64,000 nucleotides of DNA, from the NCBI GenBank assembly GCA_022510815.1, contig JAFLST010000013.1:1-64000 (forward strand), written 5' to 3'. The position numbers and the translations under genes are program-made. This stretch comes from Christensenellaceae bacterium (GTDB taxonomy: Bacteria > Bacillota > Clostridia > Christensenellales > Aristaeellaceae). Below, piece after piece: positions 49,344-58,693 of this stretch. Every line of letters starts with the position of its first letter. The stretch's first letter is position 1. The notes under the pieces were generated by a model, which was not told the DNA's origin, did not search any database, and worked only from the letters and a program-made list of their open reading frames with translations.

Positions 49344-51143
49344 ATGCTGAAAACGCTCGCCGCGCAGATCAGGCAGTACAAGGCTCCGGCCCTGCTGACC
49401 CCGGTGTGCGCCGCCGCGGAGGTGTTCATGGAGGTATTGATCCCCTTCACCACCGCGAACCTCATTGACAAGGGCATCCAGATGGGCAGCATGGCCAACA
49501 TCTGGAAGTACGGCCTGATGATGCTCGGGCTCGCGCTTCTGAGCCTCATCTTCGGCGTGCTGGCCGCGTTCTTTGCCGCGAAGGCCTCCTCGGGCTACGC
49601 CGCGAACCTGCGCGACGCCATGTACGCCAACATCCAGACCTTCTCCTTTGCCAACATCGACAAGTTCTCCACCGCGGGCCTCGTCACCCGCATGACCACC
49701 GATGTCACCAACATCCAGAACGCCTTCCAGATGATCATCCGCATCGCCGTCCGCGCGCCGCTGACGCTCATTTCCTCGATGATCATGGCCTTTGCCATCA
49801 ACCGGGAGCTGTCGCTGGTGTTCCTCGTGGCCGTGGCCGTGCTGGCGGTGCTGCTGGGCCTCATCATCAAAAACGCCACCCACCTGTTCGATCAGGTATT
49901 CCACCGCTATGACGACCTGAACGCTTCCGTGCAGGAGAATGTCAGCGCCATCCGCGTGGTCAAGGCGTTCGTCCGCGAGGATCACGAGAACTCGAAGTTC
50001 ACCAAGGCCGCGGAAAACGTCTACCGGCTCTTCGTGAAGGCCGAGAAGCTCGTCGCCCTGAACGGCCCGGTCATGATGCTGATCGTTTATGGCTGCATCA
50101 TTACCTTGAGCTGGCTCGGCGCGCAGTTCGTGGTCAGCGAGACCCTCACCACCGGTCAGCTCACCAGCATGTTCTCCTATGTCATGAGCGTGCTGATGTC
50201 CCTGATGATGCTCTCGATGATCTTCGTCATGCTGACCATGTCCATGGCCAGCGGGCGGCGCATCGCTGAGGTGCTTGAGGAGAAGGCCACCCTGACCAAT
50301 CCCGAGCAGCCCACCGACGTCGTCCCCGACGGCCGCATCGACTTCGATCACGTCTCCTTCACCTACCACGCGGACAGCGACAGCGAGGACGTGCTCAAGG
50401 ACATCGACCTGCACATCAAGTCCGGCGAGACCATCGGCGTGATTGGCGGCACCGGCTGCGGCAAGTCGTCGCTGGTGAGCCTCATCTCCCGGCTCTATGA
50501 CGCCACCGAGGGCAAGGTGTCGGTCGGCGGCAGGGACGTGCGGGACTACGACATGGAGGCCCTGCGCAATCAGGTCGCGGTGGTGCTGCAGAAGAACGTG
50601 CTGTTCTCCGGCACCATTCTCGAAAACCTGCGCTGGGGCAACGAGCACGCCACCCTCGAGGAATGTCAGGAGGCCTGCCGTCAAGCCTGCGCGGATGAGT
50701 TCATCGACCGCATGCCCGACGGCTACAACACCTTCATCGAGCAGGGCGGCACGAACGTCTCCGGCGGTCAGAAGCAGCGCCTGTGCATCGCCCGGGCCCT
50801 GCTGAAGAAGCCCAAGGTGCTGATTCTGGACGACTCCACCTCCGCCGTGGATACCGCCACTGACGCGAAAATCCGCTGGGCCTTTGCGCAGGCCATTCCC
50901 GGCACGACGAAGATTATCATCTCCCAGCGCATCTCCTCCGTGCAGGACGCGGACCGCATCATCGTCATGGAGGACGGCGAGATTGCCGCCTTTGATACCC
51001 ACGAGAAGCTGCTGGAGACCTGCGATATCTATCGCGAGATTCACGACATGCAGACTTCCGGTGGCGGCGGCGACTTCGACAAGCTGGAGGGCGAGGGCGA
51101 TCCGCTTGTCCCGGTGATTCAGAAAGGAGGCGCTGCCGTATGA
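49344..51143 (+). CDS. ABC exporter half-transporter 1 (permease-ATPase)
   Basis: 599 residues from MLKTLAAQ. Six helices in residues 1-310 (type IV exporter fold), then an ATPase: Walker A GGTGCGKSSLV, Q-loop VLQKNVLFSGT, signature NVSGGQKQRL, Walker B VLILDDSTSAVD, H-loop IIISQRIS. The catalytic Glu after Walker B is Asp here (LDDSTS) and the H-loop His is Gln (SQR), so this is the degenerate site of a heterodimer. That matches BmrC/LmrC-like partners. Overlaps the second half gene by ATGA. Confidence 0.93.
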   Translation: MLKTLAAQIRQYKAPALLTPVCAAAEVFMEVLIPFTTANLIDKGIQMGSMANIWKYGLMMLGLALLSLIFGVLAAFFAAKASSGYAANLRDAMYANIQTFSFANIDKFSTAGLVTRMTTDVTNIQNAFQMIIRIAVRAPLTLISSMIMAFAINRELSLVFLVAVAVLAVLLGLIIKNATHLFDQVFHRYDDLNASVQENVSAIRVVKAFVREDHENSKFTKAAENVYRLFVKAEKLVALNGPVMMLIVYGCIITLSWLGAQFVVSETLTTGQLTSMFSYVMSVLMSLMMLSMIFVMLTMSMASGRRIAEVLEEKATLTNPEQPTDVVPDGRIDFDHVSFTYHADSDSEDVLKDIDLHIKSGETIGVIGGTGCGKSSLVSLISRLYDATEGKVSVGGRDVRDYDMEALRNQVAVVLQKNVLFSGTILENLRWGNEHATLEECQEACRQACADEFIDRMPDGYNTFIEQGGTNVSGGQKQRLCIARALLKKPKVLILDDSTSAVDTATDAKIRWAFAQAIPGTTKIIISQRISSVQDADRIIVMEDGEIAAFDTHEKLLETCDIYREIHDMQTSGGGGDFDKLEGEGDPLVPVIQKGGAAV

Positions 51144-53065
51144 TGGGAGGACCCCGCCGCCGCGGAGCACCCATGCCGCCCATGTCCTTTAAGGGGCAGG
51201 GCAAGATTCTCAAGCGCCTGATGGGCATCGTCATGCGCCGCTACGCCCTCCACTTCGCCATCGTGGTGGTGTGCATTCTCGTTACCGCGCTGTGCACCCT
51301 GCAGGGCACGCTGTTCACCCGGACGCTGATTGACGACTACATCCTGCCTCTGGTGGCCGACGCCCAGTCCGGCGTCACCCCCGACTTCGGTCCCCTCGCG
51401 CATGCCCTGACCCGACTCGCGATCATCCTGTCCGTCGGCATTCTCTGCTCCTACGGCTATAACCGCATTATGGTCAACGTCTCTCAGGGCACGATGCTGA
51501 ACATCCGCACCAGCCTGTTCACCCACATGCAGTCCCTGCCGATCAAGTATTTCGACACCCACGCCCACGGCGACATCATGTCCATCTACACCAACGACGT
51601 GGACACCCTGCGCATGCTCATCGGCAACACGATCCCTCAGGTCATCAACAGCGCCATCACCATCGTCATCACCTTCTACTCGATGATCACCCTGAGCTGG
51701 CCGATGACCATTCTGTCGCTGCTGCTCCTTGGCGTGATGATGCTCTCCGCGGGCAAGCTGGCGGGCTTGTCGGGCAAATACTTCTCCGCTCAGCAGAAGA
51801 ATCTCGGCATCGTCAACGGCTACATCGAGGAAATGATGCAGGGCCAGAAGGTCGTCAAGGTCTTCTGCCACGAGGACAAGAGCCTTGAGAAGTTCCGCGA
51901 GCTCAACGAGAACCTGCGCTCCACCGCTTACAACGCCAACCGCTTCGCCAACGTGCTGGGCCCCATCAACAACAACCTCGGTCATATCAGCTACGTCGTC
52001 TGCGCGGTGTTCGGCTCGGCGCTGAACATCTTCCTCGGTGCGGGCTGGATGACCATCGGCACGCTGGTCAGCTACCTGACCCTGAACCGCAACTTCACCC
52101 AGCCCGTGACCCAGATCACCCAGCAGATGAACGCCATCGTCATGGCCATGGCCGGCGCGCGCCGCGTCTTCGACCTGATGGATGCTGATTCCGAGGCTGA
52201 CGAGGGCTATGTCGAGCTGGTTCGCGCGGTTGAGCTGCCCGACGGCACCATCCGCGAGTCCGACAAGCGCACGGGTCTGTGGGCGTGGAAGCACCCGCAT
52301 CATGATGACGGCACCGTCACCTACACCAAGCTGGAGGGCGGTGTGGTCTTCGATGACGTGGACTTCGGCTACACCGAGGAGAAGACCATCCTCCACAACA
52401 TCACCATGTACGCCATGCCCGGTCAGAAGATCGCCTTCGTCGGCGGCACCGGCGCGGGCAAGACGACCATCACCAACCTCATCAACCGCTTCTACGACAT
52501 TCAGGACGGCAAAATCCGCTACGACGGCATCAACGTGAACAAGATCCGCAAGGCGGACCTGCGCCGCTCGCTGGGCATGGTGCTGCAGGACACGCATTTG
52601 TTCACCGGCACCGTGCTGGACAACATCCGCTACGGACGGCTGGACGCCACTGACGAAGAGTGCATCGAGGCTGCGAAGCTCGCCAACGCGGACAGCTTCA
52701 TCCGCCGGCTGCCCGAGGGCTACAACACCATGCTCACCGGCGACGGCGCGAATCTCTCGCAGGGCCAGCGGCAGCTCCTTGCCATTGCCCGGGCCGCTGT
52801 GGCTGATCCGCCCGCGCTGATCCTTGACGAGGCGACCTCCTCCATCGACACCCGCACCGAGGCCCTTGTCCAGAGCGGCATGGACGCCCTCATGAAGGGC
52901 CGCACCACCTTCGTCATCGCCCACCGGCTGTCGACGGTCAAGAACTCCGACTGCATCATGGTCCTCGAGCAGGGCCGGATCATCGAGCGCGGCACCCACG
53001 ACGAGCTGATCGAGCAGAAGGGCAAGTATTATCAGCTCTATACGGGTAATGCCATTGCAAGTTAA
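51140..53065 (+). CDS. ABC exporter half-transporter 2 (permease-ATPase)
   Basis: 641 residues. Basic, Pro-rich N-terminus (MMGGPRRRGAPMPPM), six helices (about 35-340), a linker with an acidic insertion about 345-390, then ATPase: Walker A GGTGAGKTTIT, Q-loop VLQDTHLFTGT, signature NLSQGQRQLL, Walker B ALILDEATSSID with catalytic Glu, H-loop FVIAHRLS. It is the competent half pairing with the degenerate partner upstream. Multidrug or peptide export is the family role; substrate unknown. Confidence 0.93.
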   Translation: MMGGPRRRGAPMPPMSFKGQGKILKRLMGIVMRRYALHFAIVVVCILVTALCTLQGTLFTRTLIDDYILPLVADAQSGVTPDFGPLAHALTRLAIILSVGILCSYGYNRIMVNVSQGTMLNIRTSLFTHMQSLPIKYFDTHAHGDIMSIYTNDVDTLRMLIGNTIPQVINSAITIVITFYSMITLSWPMTILSLLLLGVMMLSAGKLAGLSGKYFSAQQKNLGIVNGYIEEMMQGQKVVKVFCHEDKSLEKFRELNENLRSTAYNANRFANVLGPINNNLGHISYVVCAVFGSALNIFLGAGWMTIGTLVSYLTLNRNFTQPVTQITQQMNAIVMAMAGARRVFDLMDADSEADEGYVELVRAVELPDGTIRESDKRTGLWAWKHPHHDDGTVTYTKLEGGVVFDDVDFGYTEEKTILHNITMYAMPGQKIAFVGGTGAGKTTITNLINRFYDIQDGKIRYDGINVNKIRKADLRRSLGMVLQDTHLFTGTVLDNIRYGRLDATDEECIEAAKLANADSFIRRLPEGYNTMLTGDGANLSQGQRQLLAIARAAVADPPALILDEATSSIDTRTEALVQSGMDALMKGRTTFVIAHRLSTVKNSDCIMVLEQGRIIERGTHDELIEQKGKYYQLYTGNAIAS

Positions 53066-53076
53066 GGTGAACGACG

Positions 53077-53133
53077 TGGGAGGACGCTTTCAAGCTGAAA
53101 GCATCCTCCCATATCTTCCCGAAAAACGGCGAC
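53077..53133 (+). repeat. AGC-triloop hairpin element, copy C (after the ABC exporter)
   Basis: TGGGAGGACGCTTTCA pairs with TGAAAGCATCCTCCCA around AGC (53077-53111), followed by tail TCCCGAAAAACGGCGAC. Starts 11 bases after the stop. Confidence 0.75.
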
Positions 53134-53228
53134 CTCTCATGAAAGTGGGAAGCCGCTTTTTCTCTTGTGATGATTTACAGCTATCAAAAGCAGCCTGTCT
53201 GTTCACCATTACATTTGGTAATCCCGCG

Positions 53229-53264
53229 CGGGAGGAGACCTTTGCACCCAAAGGCCGCCTCCCG
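53229..53264 (+). repeat. Related hairpin F
   Basis: CGGGAGG with CCTCCCG outside and CCTTTG with CAAAGG inside; loop CACC rather than AGC, and no clear tail. A diverged relative of the AGC-triloop family. Confidence 0.5.
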
Positions 53265-53312
53265 GAACCCTCCTCCAAGGCGCATGGGCGAGTCCCGGGC
53301 CCGTCATGAATC

Positions 53313-53341
53313 TTGACGGATGATGGCCTTGATGATACAAT
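53313..53341 (+). promoter_or_regulatory. Promoter for the GH127 gene
   Basis: TTGACG (53313-53318), 17-base spacer, TACAAT (53336-53341). Confidence 0.75.
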
Positions 53342-53402
53342 GCAAGGCAAGGACATCCATCAGACATATTCTGCGTCAATACGCACGGGAGGAAGCGGCT
53401 TT

Positions 53403-55451
53403 ATGAATCAGCAGTTCTTTAGCACGCCTGTATCTCTCAGGCAGACTGCCGTCACGGACGATTTCTGGAACCGCGCCATCGAGCTGGTGCGCAAAGAGGT
53501 CATCCCCTACCAGTGGGACGCCATCAACGACCGGGTGCCGGGCGCGGCGCCAAGCTGGTGCATGCGCAACTTCCGCGTCGCGGCCCATCTCATGCGCGAC
53601 AAACGGCAGAAGGGGGCGGCCTTCGTTCCGCCGAGCTACACCTTCCGCGGCTTTGAGGCGCTGCCGGAGGACCCCGCGCATCCCGAGGAAGACCGCTTCT
53701 ACGGCTTCGTGTTTCAGGACACGGACTTCTCCAAGTGGATCGAAGCGGTGGGCTATTCCCTCGCCCGGCATCCCGACCCGGAGCTGGAGAAGATTGCCGA
53801 CGAGGCCATTGACCTCGTCTGTGCCGCCCAGACCGAGGACGGTTATCTCGACACCTACTATATCATCAACGGCATGGACGCGGCCCTGACCAACCTGCGC
53901 GACCATCATGAGCTCTACTGTCTGGGACACCTGATCGAAGGCGCGGTAGCCTATTATCAGGGAACCGGCAAGGACAAGCTGCTGAAAGCGGCGTGCGGGT
54001 TCGCGGACTACATTGCCGATCGCTTCGGGCCCGAGGAGGGCAAATGCCACGGCTATCCCGGCCATGAGATCGCCGAGATGGCGCTTGTGCGGCTCTATGA
54101 AGTCACCGGCGAGGAGCGCTACCTGAACCTGAGCCGCTACTTCATCGACCAGCGCGGGCAGGAACCGAACTATTTCATTCAGGAGGAGCGCGACCGGGCC
54201 GCCCGGGCCGGACAGGTGCTGCGCCGTCCCTCCACCGACCCTGCCTATCATCAGGCGCACAAGCCCGTCCGGGAGCAGGACGAGGCCGTCGGTCATGCGG
54301 TGCGCGCCGTCTACCTGTACTCGGGCATGGCGGATGCGGCACGGCTGACCGGGGATAAGGCGCTTTTCGAGGCCTGCAGCCGGCTGTGGGACAACATCGT
54401 CCGCAAGAAGCTGTACGTTACCGGCGGCATCGGCGGCACCCATGTTGGAGAAGCCTTCTCCTACGCCTATGACCTGCCCAACGACACCGCCTATTCCGAG
54501 ACCTGCGCCGCCATCGGGCTGGTGTTCTTCGCCCGGCGAATGCTGCAGATTTCCCCCGAAAGCCGCTATGCCGACGTGATGGAGCAGGCGCTGTACAACA
54601 CGGTGCTGGCCGGTATGGCGCTGGACGGCAAGAGCTTCTTCTATGTCAATCCCCTGTCCGTCGTGCCCGAGGCCTGTGAACGGGACAAGCGCCTCCAGCA
54701 TGTGAAGCATGTGCGGCAGAAGTGGTTTGGCTGCGCCTGCTGCCCGCCCAACATCGCGCGGCTGGCATCCTCGGTGGCCCAGTACGCGTGGACGGAGTCG
54801 GAGGACATCCTGTACACGCATCTCTATCTGGGCGGCTTCGTCGAGAAACGCTTCGGCGACCAAACGCTCAAGCTGGATATCGCCTCCCGATTCCCGTGGG
54901 ACGGGCATGTGGTGGCAACCATCCACGCGGAGCAGCCCGTCAATGGCACGCTGGCCTTCCGGGTTCCCGGCTGGACAGACGACGCGCGCGTTTCATCGGA
55001 CAAAGAGCGCCGGGACAGGAGCGGCTACGTCTACCTGACCGGGCGCTGGCAGGACGGCGACACGGTGGTGCTGGACTTCCCCATGCCCATCCGGATGCTG
55101 ACCGCTGATCCTCGGGTGCGCGAAGATATCGGCAAGGTCGCTTTCACTCGCGGGCCCATCACCTTCTGCGCCGAAGAGGCCGACAACGGGGCGAACCTTC
55201 ACCTGCTGCGGGTCGACCGGACAAGGCTGGAGCTGCCCGGCGAGGGGCTGAGCATTAAGCCGCAGACCACCTTCGGGCACCACACGCTCGCGCTGACGCT
55301 GCCCGGCCTGCGCCAGCCTCTTCCGGAGGAAGGGGCGCTCTACCATCCCTTTGCCGTTCCCGATGAGGAGCAGGTCACCATTACGCTCATTCCCTACTAT
55401 GCCTGGGCCAACCGCGGCCCCGGCGAGATGAGCGTGTTCATCCGAATCTGA
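53403..55451 (+). CDS. GH127 family glycoside hydrolase (beta-L-arabinofuranosidase-like)
   Basis: 682 residues from MNQQFFSTPV, 8 bases after GGGAGGAA. Alpha6/alpha6 barrel with SWCMRNFRVAAHL, EDGYLDTYY, HELYCLGHLIEGAVAYY, CHGYPGHEIAEMALVRLY, GHAVRAVYLYSGMAD and TGGIGGTHVGEAFSYAYDLPND. The zinc-thiolate active site of HypBA1-type enzymes is preserved: SETCAAIG (Glu366, Cys368) and CACCPPN (Cys446, Cys447). Removes beta-L-arabinofuranose from plant glycoproteins or pectins. No signal peptide, so it acts on imported oligosaccharides. Monocistronic with promoter and terminator. Confidence 0.92.
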   Translation: MNQQFFSTPVSLRQTAVTDDFWNRAIELVRKEVIPYQWDAINDRVPGAAPSWCMRNFRVAAHLMRDKRQKGAAFVPPSYTFRGFEALPEDPAHPEEDRFYGFVFQDTDFSKWIEAVGYSLARHPDPELEKIADEAIDLVCAAQTEDGYLDTYYIINGMDAALTNLRDHHELYCLGHLIEGAVAYYQGTGKDKLLKAACGFADYIADRFGPEEGKCHGYPGHEIAEMALVRLYEVTGEERYLNLSRYFIDQRGQEPNYFIQEERDRAARAGQVLRRPSTDPAYHQAHKPVREQDEAVGHAVRAVYLYSGMADAARLTGDKALFEACSRLWDNIVRKKLYVTGGIGGTHVGEAFSYAYDLPNDTAYSETCAAIGLVFFARRMLQISPESRYADVMEQALYNTVLAGMALDGKSFFYVNPLSVVPEACERDKRLQHVKHVRQKWFGCACCPPNIARLASSVAQYAWTESEDILYTHLYLGGFVEKRFGDQTLKLDIASRFPWDGHVVATIHAEQPVNGTLAFRVPGWTDDARVSSDKERRDRSGYVYLTGRWQDGDTVVLDFPMPIRMLTADPRVREDIGKVAFTRGPITFCAEEADNGANLHLLRVDRTRLELPGEGLSIKPQTTFGHHTLALTLPGLRQPLPEEGALYHPFAVPDEEQVTITLIPYYAWANRGPGEMSVFIRI

Positions 55452-55467
55452 TCGCGGCACAAAAAAA

Positions 55468-55499
55468 GGACAGGCACCGCTTGGCGCCTGTCCTTCTTT
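55468..55499. terminator. Bidirectional terminator between convergent genes
   Basis: GGACAGGC pairs with GCCTGTCC around a ten-base loop, with a run of A to the left and TTCTTT to the right. Confidence 0.85.
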
Positions 55500-55519
55500 G
55501 TATGGCTTGCTTGGAGCCC

Positions 55520-57169
55520 TTACTCCATGCCGACGCCCATCATCATCAGCAGCACGCTGGTGGGGAGCGCCTGAATCGCCGCGATGCCCCAGACCTGCAG
55601 GTTCTCCTGAACCTTGTCAAACCAGTTGTCCAGCTCGTCGTCGGACATCGTGGCAATGCTCAGGACCTCCTCGGTCGCGATGCTGTCATAGGGATCGACC
55701 GTCTTGCTCTCGGTGATGATGGTCAGCATCGTCTGATCATCCTTCGAGAACTTCAGCGTGGTGACCTGCTCGGCGTCGTCGCCGTCCTTCTTCGCCTCGA
55801 TGCTCAGGTCAAACCGACCGTTGAAGGAGACTTCCGGACTCTTGCTCTCGAGGGTCACGGTCGCGTTCGTCTTCTGCTCGGTCTCGCTCGTTTCCTTCGA
55901 CGCCGTCAGCGTGATGGCGATCTCAACATCGCCGCCCGCCACCTTGAACGCCGCGTCAACGCCGTCGTCGCGCATCGAGAAGCTGATGTCCGCAGCCATA
56001 TTCTCCACTTCAACCATCGCGCCGGTGAAGGCCATGTCATAGTGGAGGTTATGCGTCGCCACGCCGTCCTCCGTGTGGCGGGTGTAGACAGCGGTCACCG
56101 TCACGCCCTCCGGATCGTTGTCACGCTCCTCCGACTCGGCCATGGTGAAGCCGCCAGTCGCCGCGACAATCTCGTCGTCGCCATTGAGATAGATCGTCAC
56201 AACCACGTCGTCCTGAAGCATCTCGGGGAGCTGAGTCCTGATCTGCGTCAGCATCGCGTCGAGCATCTCCTCGGCGGACTTGTCACTTTCAGCGGAAGCG
56301 AGGGTGCTCTCCAGCAGCTTCATGTACTCCTCGTTCCCCTTGAGAATCGCAAAACTCTTCTCATAGACGGTAACCATGTCCTCGGCGGTCAGCGTGATCT
56401 CCACCGCCCGGATCGCGGTATCGCTGTTCTCCGGCTGATTGGACAGGTCAACGTCCTGCACGCGCTCGGCGATCTTTTCCAAGTAATCCAGCCATTCCTG
56501 CATGGACTCTTCGCTCTGCTCAAAGCCCTTGATGAGCGCTTCCATGTCGATGCTGTCCGCGGCGGCATCCGCTCCCGACAGCCTTTCCTTCATCTGGTCG
56601 CGCATGCTCTGCGCCTGTTCCGCGTCGATCATGCCCTTGCGCTCCATCAGGCTGATCATCTTGTCCATGACGGTCTCCAGATCATCCTTCTGGGCCGAGA
56701 CGGTGGTATCCGCCAGCAAGTCCGAGTACAGATACACCGTGTCGTCCTTCGAGGCGACGTCCGCTGTCAGGATATCCGTCTCGCCCATGGCCACGCGCAG
56801 GCCCGTCTGAACCCCGTCGTTCTCCTGCCAATAGGTCCTGATGCTCAGCGCGCTAACCATATCCTGTATGATCGTATCCAGCGAGCTGTCACCGGTCAGT
56901 TCCTTGGGCACGACAAACGTCGTCACCCGCTCGATGGCGCGCCCGTTCTCCACCGCCTCACCCAGGAAGCTCCTGTCCTCGACAGGCTCCTCCGTGGGTT
57001 CGGGCTCCGCGGTCGCCTCGGGCTCCTCCGTCGTCTCCAGCGTCCCTATCTCAACGGACGCCTCCAGGCCCTCTGTATCCGTACCCTGCTGATTGCGGGT
57101 AACGATCACCGCGACAATTCCCAGCGCGATGACAACCAGTGCAATCAGGAATGCCAGTCTTTTCTTCAT
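55520..57169 (-). CDS. Membrane-anchored extracellular protein of unknown function
   Basis: 549 residues, ATG 8 bases after GAGGAGGA. N-terminal helix MKKRLAFLIALVVIALGIVAVIV, a Glu/Pro/Thr-rich spacer (about 32-65, EPEATAEPEPTEEPVED), then about 480 residues without a recognised domain. Helical segments in the middle (DDLETVMDKMISLMERKGM) precede beta-rich repeats at the end (TLTASKETSE, VTLESKSPEVSF). Strongly acidic overall. Likely a surface protein that measures or carries something outside the cell; no function can be assigned. Alone between its promoter and a shared terminator. Confidence 0.75.
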   Translation of the reverse strand: MKKRLAFLIALVVIALGIVAVIVTRNQQGTDTEGLEASVEIGTLETTEEPEATAEPEPTEEPVEDRSFLGEAVENGRAIERVTTFVVPKELTGDSSLDTIIQDMVSALSIRTYWQENDGVQTGLRVAMGETDILTADVASKDDTVYLYSDLLADTTVSAQKDDLETVMDKMISLMERKGMIDAEQAQSMRDQMKERLSGADAAADSIDMEALIKGFEQSEESMQEWLDYLEKIAERVQDVDLSNQPENSDTAIRAVEITLTAEDMVTVYEKSFAILKGNEEYMKLLESTLASAESDKSAEEMLDAMLTQIRTQLPEMLQDDVVVTIYLNGDDEIVAATGGFTMAESEERDNDPEGVTVTAVYTRHTEDGVATHNLHYDMAFTGAMVEVENMAADISFSMRDDGVDAAFKVAGGDVEIAITLTASKETSETEQKTNATVTLESKSPEVSFNGRFDLSIEAKKDGDDAEQVTTLKFSKDDQTMLTIITESKTVDPYDSIATEEVLSIATMSDDELDNWFDKVQENLQVWGIAAIQALPTSVLLMMMGVGME

Positions 57170-57223
57170 GAACCGTGTCCTCCTCTTTACAACTCACAAG
57201 GGCCTTGGCCCTTTGACGTGAGC

Positions 57224-57252
57224 ATTATATCACGTTTCGCGGGCTTTGTCAC
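57224..57252 (-). promoter_or_regulatory. Promoter for the 549-residue gene
   Basis: GTGACA (57252-57247), 17-base spacer, TATAAT (57229-57224). The leader contains a perfect AAGGGCC/GGCCCTT palindrome (57198-57213). Confidence 0.7.
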
Positions 57253-57363
57253 CGCCATTCGATAAATTCATACATTTTGGCAGCCAAACTGTCATTCCCT
57301 GCGCACGAAAACCCAAACGGGCAGCATCAAATATGAATTGGCCGTGAAGTTTTCAATTTACTC

Positions 57364-57392
57364 TTGTGAACATGGTCAAACTCTGTTATAAT
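57364..57392 (+). promoter_or_regulatory. Promoter for yajC
   Basis: TTGTGA (57364-57369), 17-base spacer, TATAAT (57387-57392). Confidence 0.7.
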
Positions 57393-57424
57393 AAGGAAAG
57401 TCACTTTGAAAGGAGATTTCATCT

Positions 57425-57826
57425 ATGGATTTTGTTACCAGACTGCTGGGCATCGCCTCCGCTCTGGCCGAGGAAGCCGGCGCCGTTGATCCCGCCGCCG
57501 CCACCGAGGAGCTCTCCGGCGCGGCCATGGTTGTTTCCGTCATCGGTTCCCTGCTGCCCATGATTCTCATCTTTGTTGTGTTCTATTTCCTGATGATCCG
57601 TCCTCAGCGCAAGAAGGACAAGCAGGTCAAGGAAATGCTCAACAACCTCAAGAAGGACGACCGTATCTGCACCATCGGCGGCATCTACGGCACCATCGTG
57701 GGCCTCAAGGACGACACCGTGACCCTCGCCGTCGGCAAGGACAACCTCAGCATGGTCGTTGCCCGCTGGGCGATCCGCTCCGTGGAGGAGATTTCCATCG
57801 AGAACGATATGGAGGCGCTGAACTAA
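57425..57826 (+). CDS. yajC: Preprotein translocase subunit YajC
   Basis: 133 residues, longer than the usual 85-110 because of an N-terminal extension (about 30 residues, Ala-rich). One membrane helix (SVIGSLLPMILIFVVFYFLMIRPQRKKDKQ) and the conserved cytoplasmic domain (MLNNLKKDDRICTIGGIYGTIVGLKDDTVTLAVG). Accessory subunit of the SecDF-YajC complex. GAAAGGAG precedes the ATG. secD, secF and tgt are not adjacent here; the gene has its own promoter and terminator. Confidence 0.93.
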   Translation: MDFVTRLLGIASALAEEAGAVDPAAATEELSGAAMVVSVIGSLLPMILIFVVFYFLMIRPQRKKDKQVKEMLNNLKKDDRICTIGGIYGTIVGLKDDTVTLAVGKDNLSMVVARWAIRSVEEISIENDMEALN

Positions 57827-57838
57827 CGCGCTTCAGGA

Positions 57839-57864
57839 AAGCGGCCGCTTGGCCGCTTTTTTTG
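57839..57864 (+). terminator. Terminator of yajC
   Basis: AAGCGGCC pairs with GGCCGCTT over GCTT, followed by TTTTT. Confidence 0.9.
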
Positions 57865-57949
57865 TTTACCTTTCTTGTCAGGCACTGATTTTCCCCTTGT
57901 TCCCCGAGTCTCCGCTCCGGCATACCCTGCCCATGGGAGGTTTGATAGC

Positions 57950-58639
57950 ATGATGCAACGACCCTGCTCTTTCTGCGGGCCCTTTGAGCGCCCATCCTGC
58001 GGCTGCTCCGAGCGCCCCGCGCCGCCGCCCTGTCCGCCCCAGACCTGCCAATGCAGCGAGTGCCAGCAGTGCGGCAGTCATCCCTGCAGCCCCGCGCTCG
58101 TCCCCTGCAGGCCATGCTCTCCGCAAAAGCCCCTGCCCTCCGGCGGTTTCCTGCTGCCCCGCATTGTCGCCGCGGGCCGTGAGTGGCAGCGCCGCTGTTC
58201 CCTGACCCTGACTGTCGACGGCCTGCCTATGGGCGCGGAACCGCCGCTGACCCTGCTCGAGGTTACATCCTGCGGTCAGCCCACATGGGAGACCCTCGAC
58301 TGTGACGATCCCCGTGCGACGTATCTCCGTGTCCGGGTGCCCCTGATCGCTCGGGTGCGCGACCGCTGCAACAGGATATACACCGGGCGCACAGCCATCA
58401 CCGTTGACGTCCGGCTGCGGCATGCCGGGCCCCGCTCGGAGTGCTGGCGGAGCAATCTGCTCGTGCTGCCCTGCGTGCGGCTGATCTGCGTGCCCTGTTC
58501 ATCGGAACAGCCCACCTTTGACGTGCTGCTGGAGGCGCTGGTGGAAGTCTACATGATCCGCTGGGAGCCCTGCCTGTCCGGCGCGCCCAAGCCGTCATGC
58601 CCCGATCTGCCGCTGTTCCCCCAGCCATGCTTCCAGTGA
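57950..58639 (+). CDS. Cysteine-rich protein of unknown function, possibly spore-coat-like
   Basis: 229 residues from the ATG after GGGAGG. The first 60 residues hold more than a dozen Cys with Pro/Gln (CSFCGPF, CGCSERP, CPPQTCQCSECQQC), without regular zinc-ribbon spacing. The remainder looks like a beta-sandwich domain with scattered Cys (LTLTVDGLPMGAEPPLTLLEV, YLRVRVPLIARVRDRCNRIY, TAITVDVRLR, TFDVLLEALVEVYMIRWEPC). Such Cys-rich proteins are frequent among Clostridia coat or exosporium components; this is a guess from composition. No signal peptide. Confidence 0.65.
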   Translation: MMQRPCSFCGPFERPSCGCSERPAPPPCPPQTCQCSECQQCGSHPCSPALVPCRPCSPQKPLPSGGFLLPRIVAAGREWQRRCSLTLTVDGLPMGAEPPLTLLEVTSCGQPTWETLDCDDPRATYLRVRVPLIARVRDRCNRIYTGRTAITVDVRLRHAGPRSECWRSNLLVLPCVRLICVPCSSEQPTFDVLLEALVEVYMIRWEPCLSGAPKPSCPDLPLFPQPCFQ

Positions 58640-58646
58640 AATCAAA

Positions 58647-58677
58647 CGGGAGGATACCCTGCATGGGCGTCCTCCCG
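58647..58677. terminator. Terminator hairpin between convergent genes
   Basis: CGGGAGGA pairs with TCCTCCCG, with an inner CCC/GGG. It has GGGAGG arms like the dispersed repeats but a different loop and no tail. Confidence 0.65.
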
Positions 58678-58693
58678 CATTTGTGTGCCGATC

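Larger units (their letters stand above)
53066..53402. other. Intergenic region between the exporter and GH127 genes
   Basis: Over 300 bases with no gene. It contains repeat copy C (53077-53133), a partly similar hairpin F (53229-53264), and the GH127 promoter at 53313-53341. Confidence 0.7.

Noticed and set aside
49320..52999. Two long antisense frames across the ABC exporter genes
   Set aside because: Low-complexity Gly/His/Asp-rich translations produced by GC-rich codon bias; no recognisable domain.
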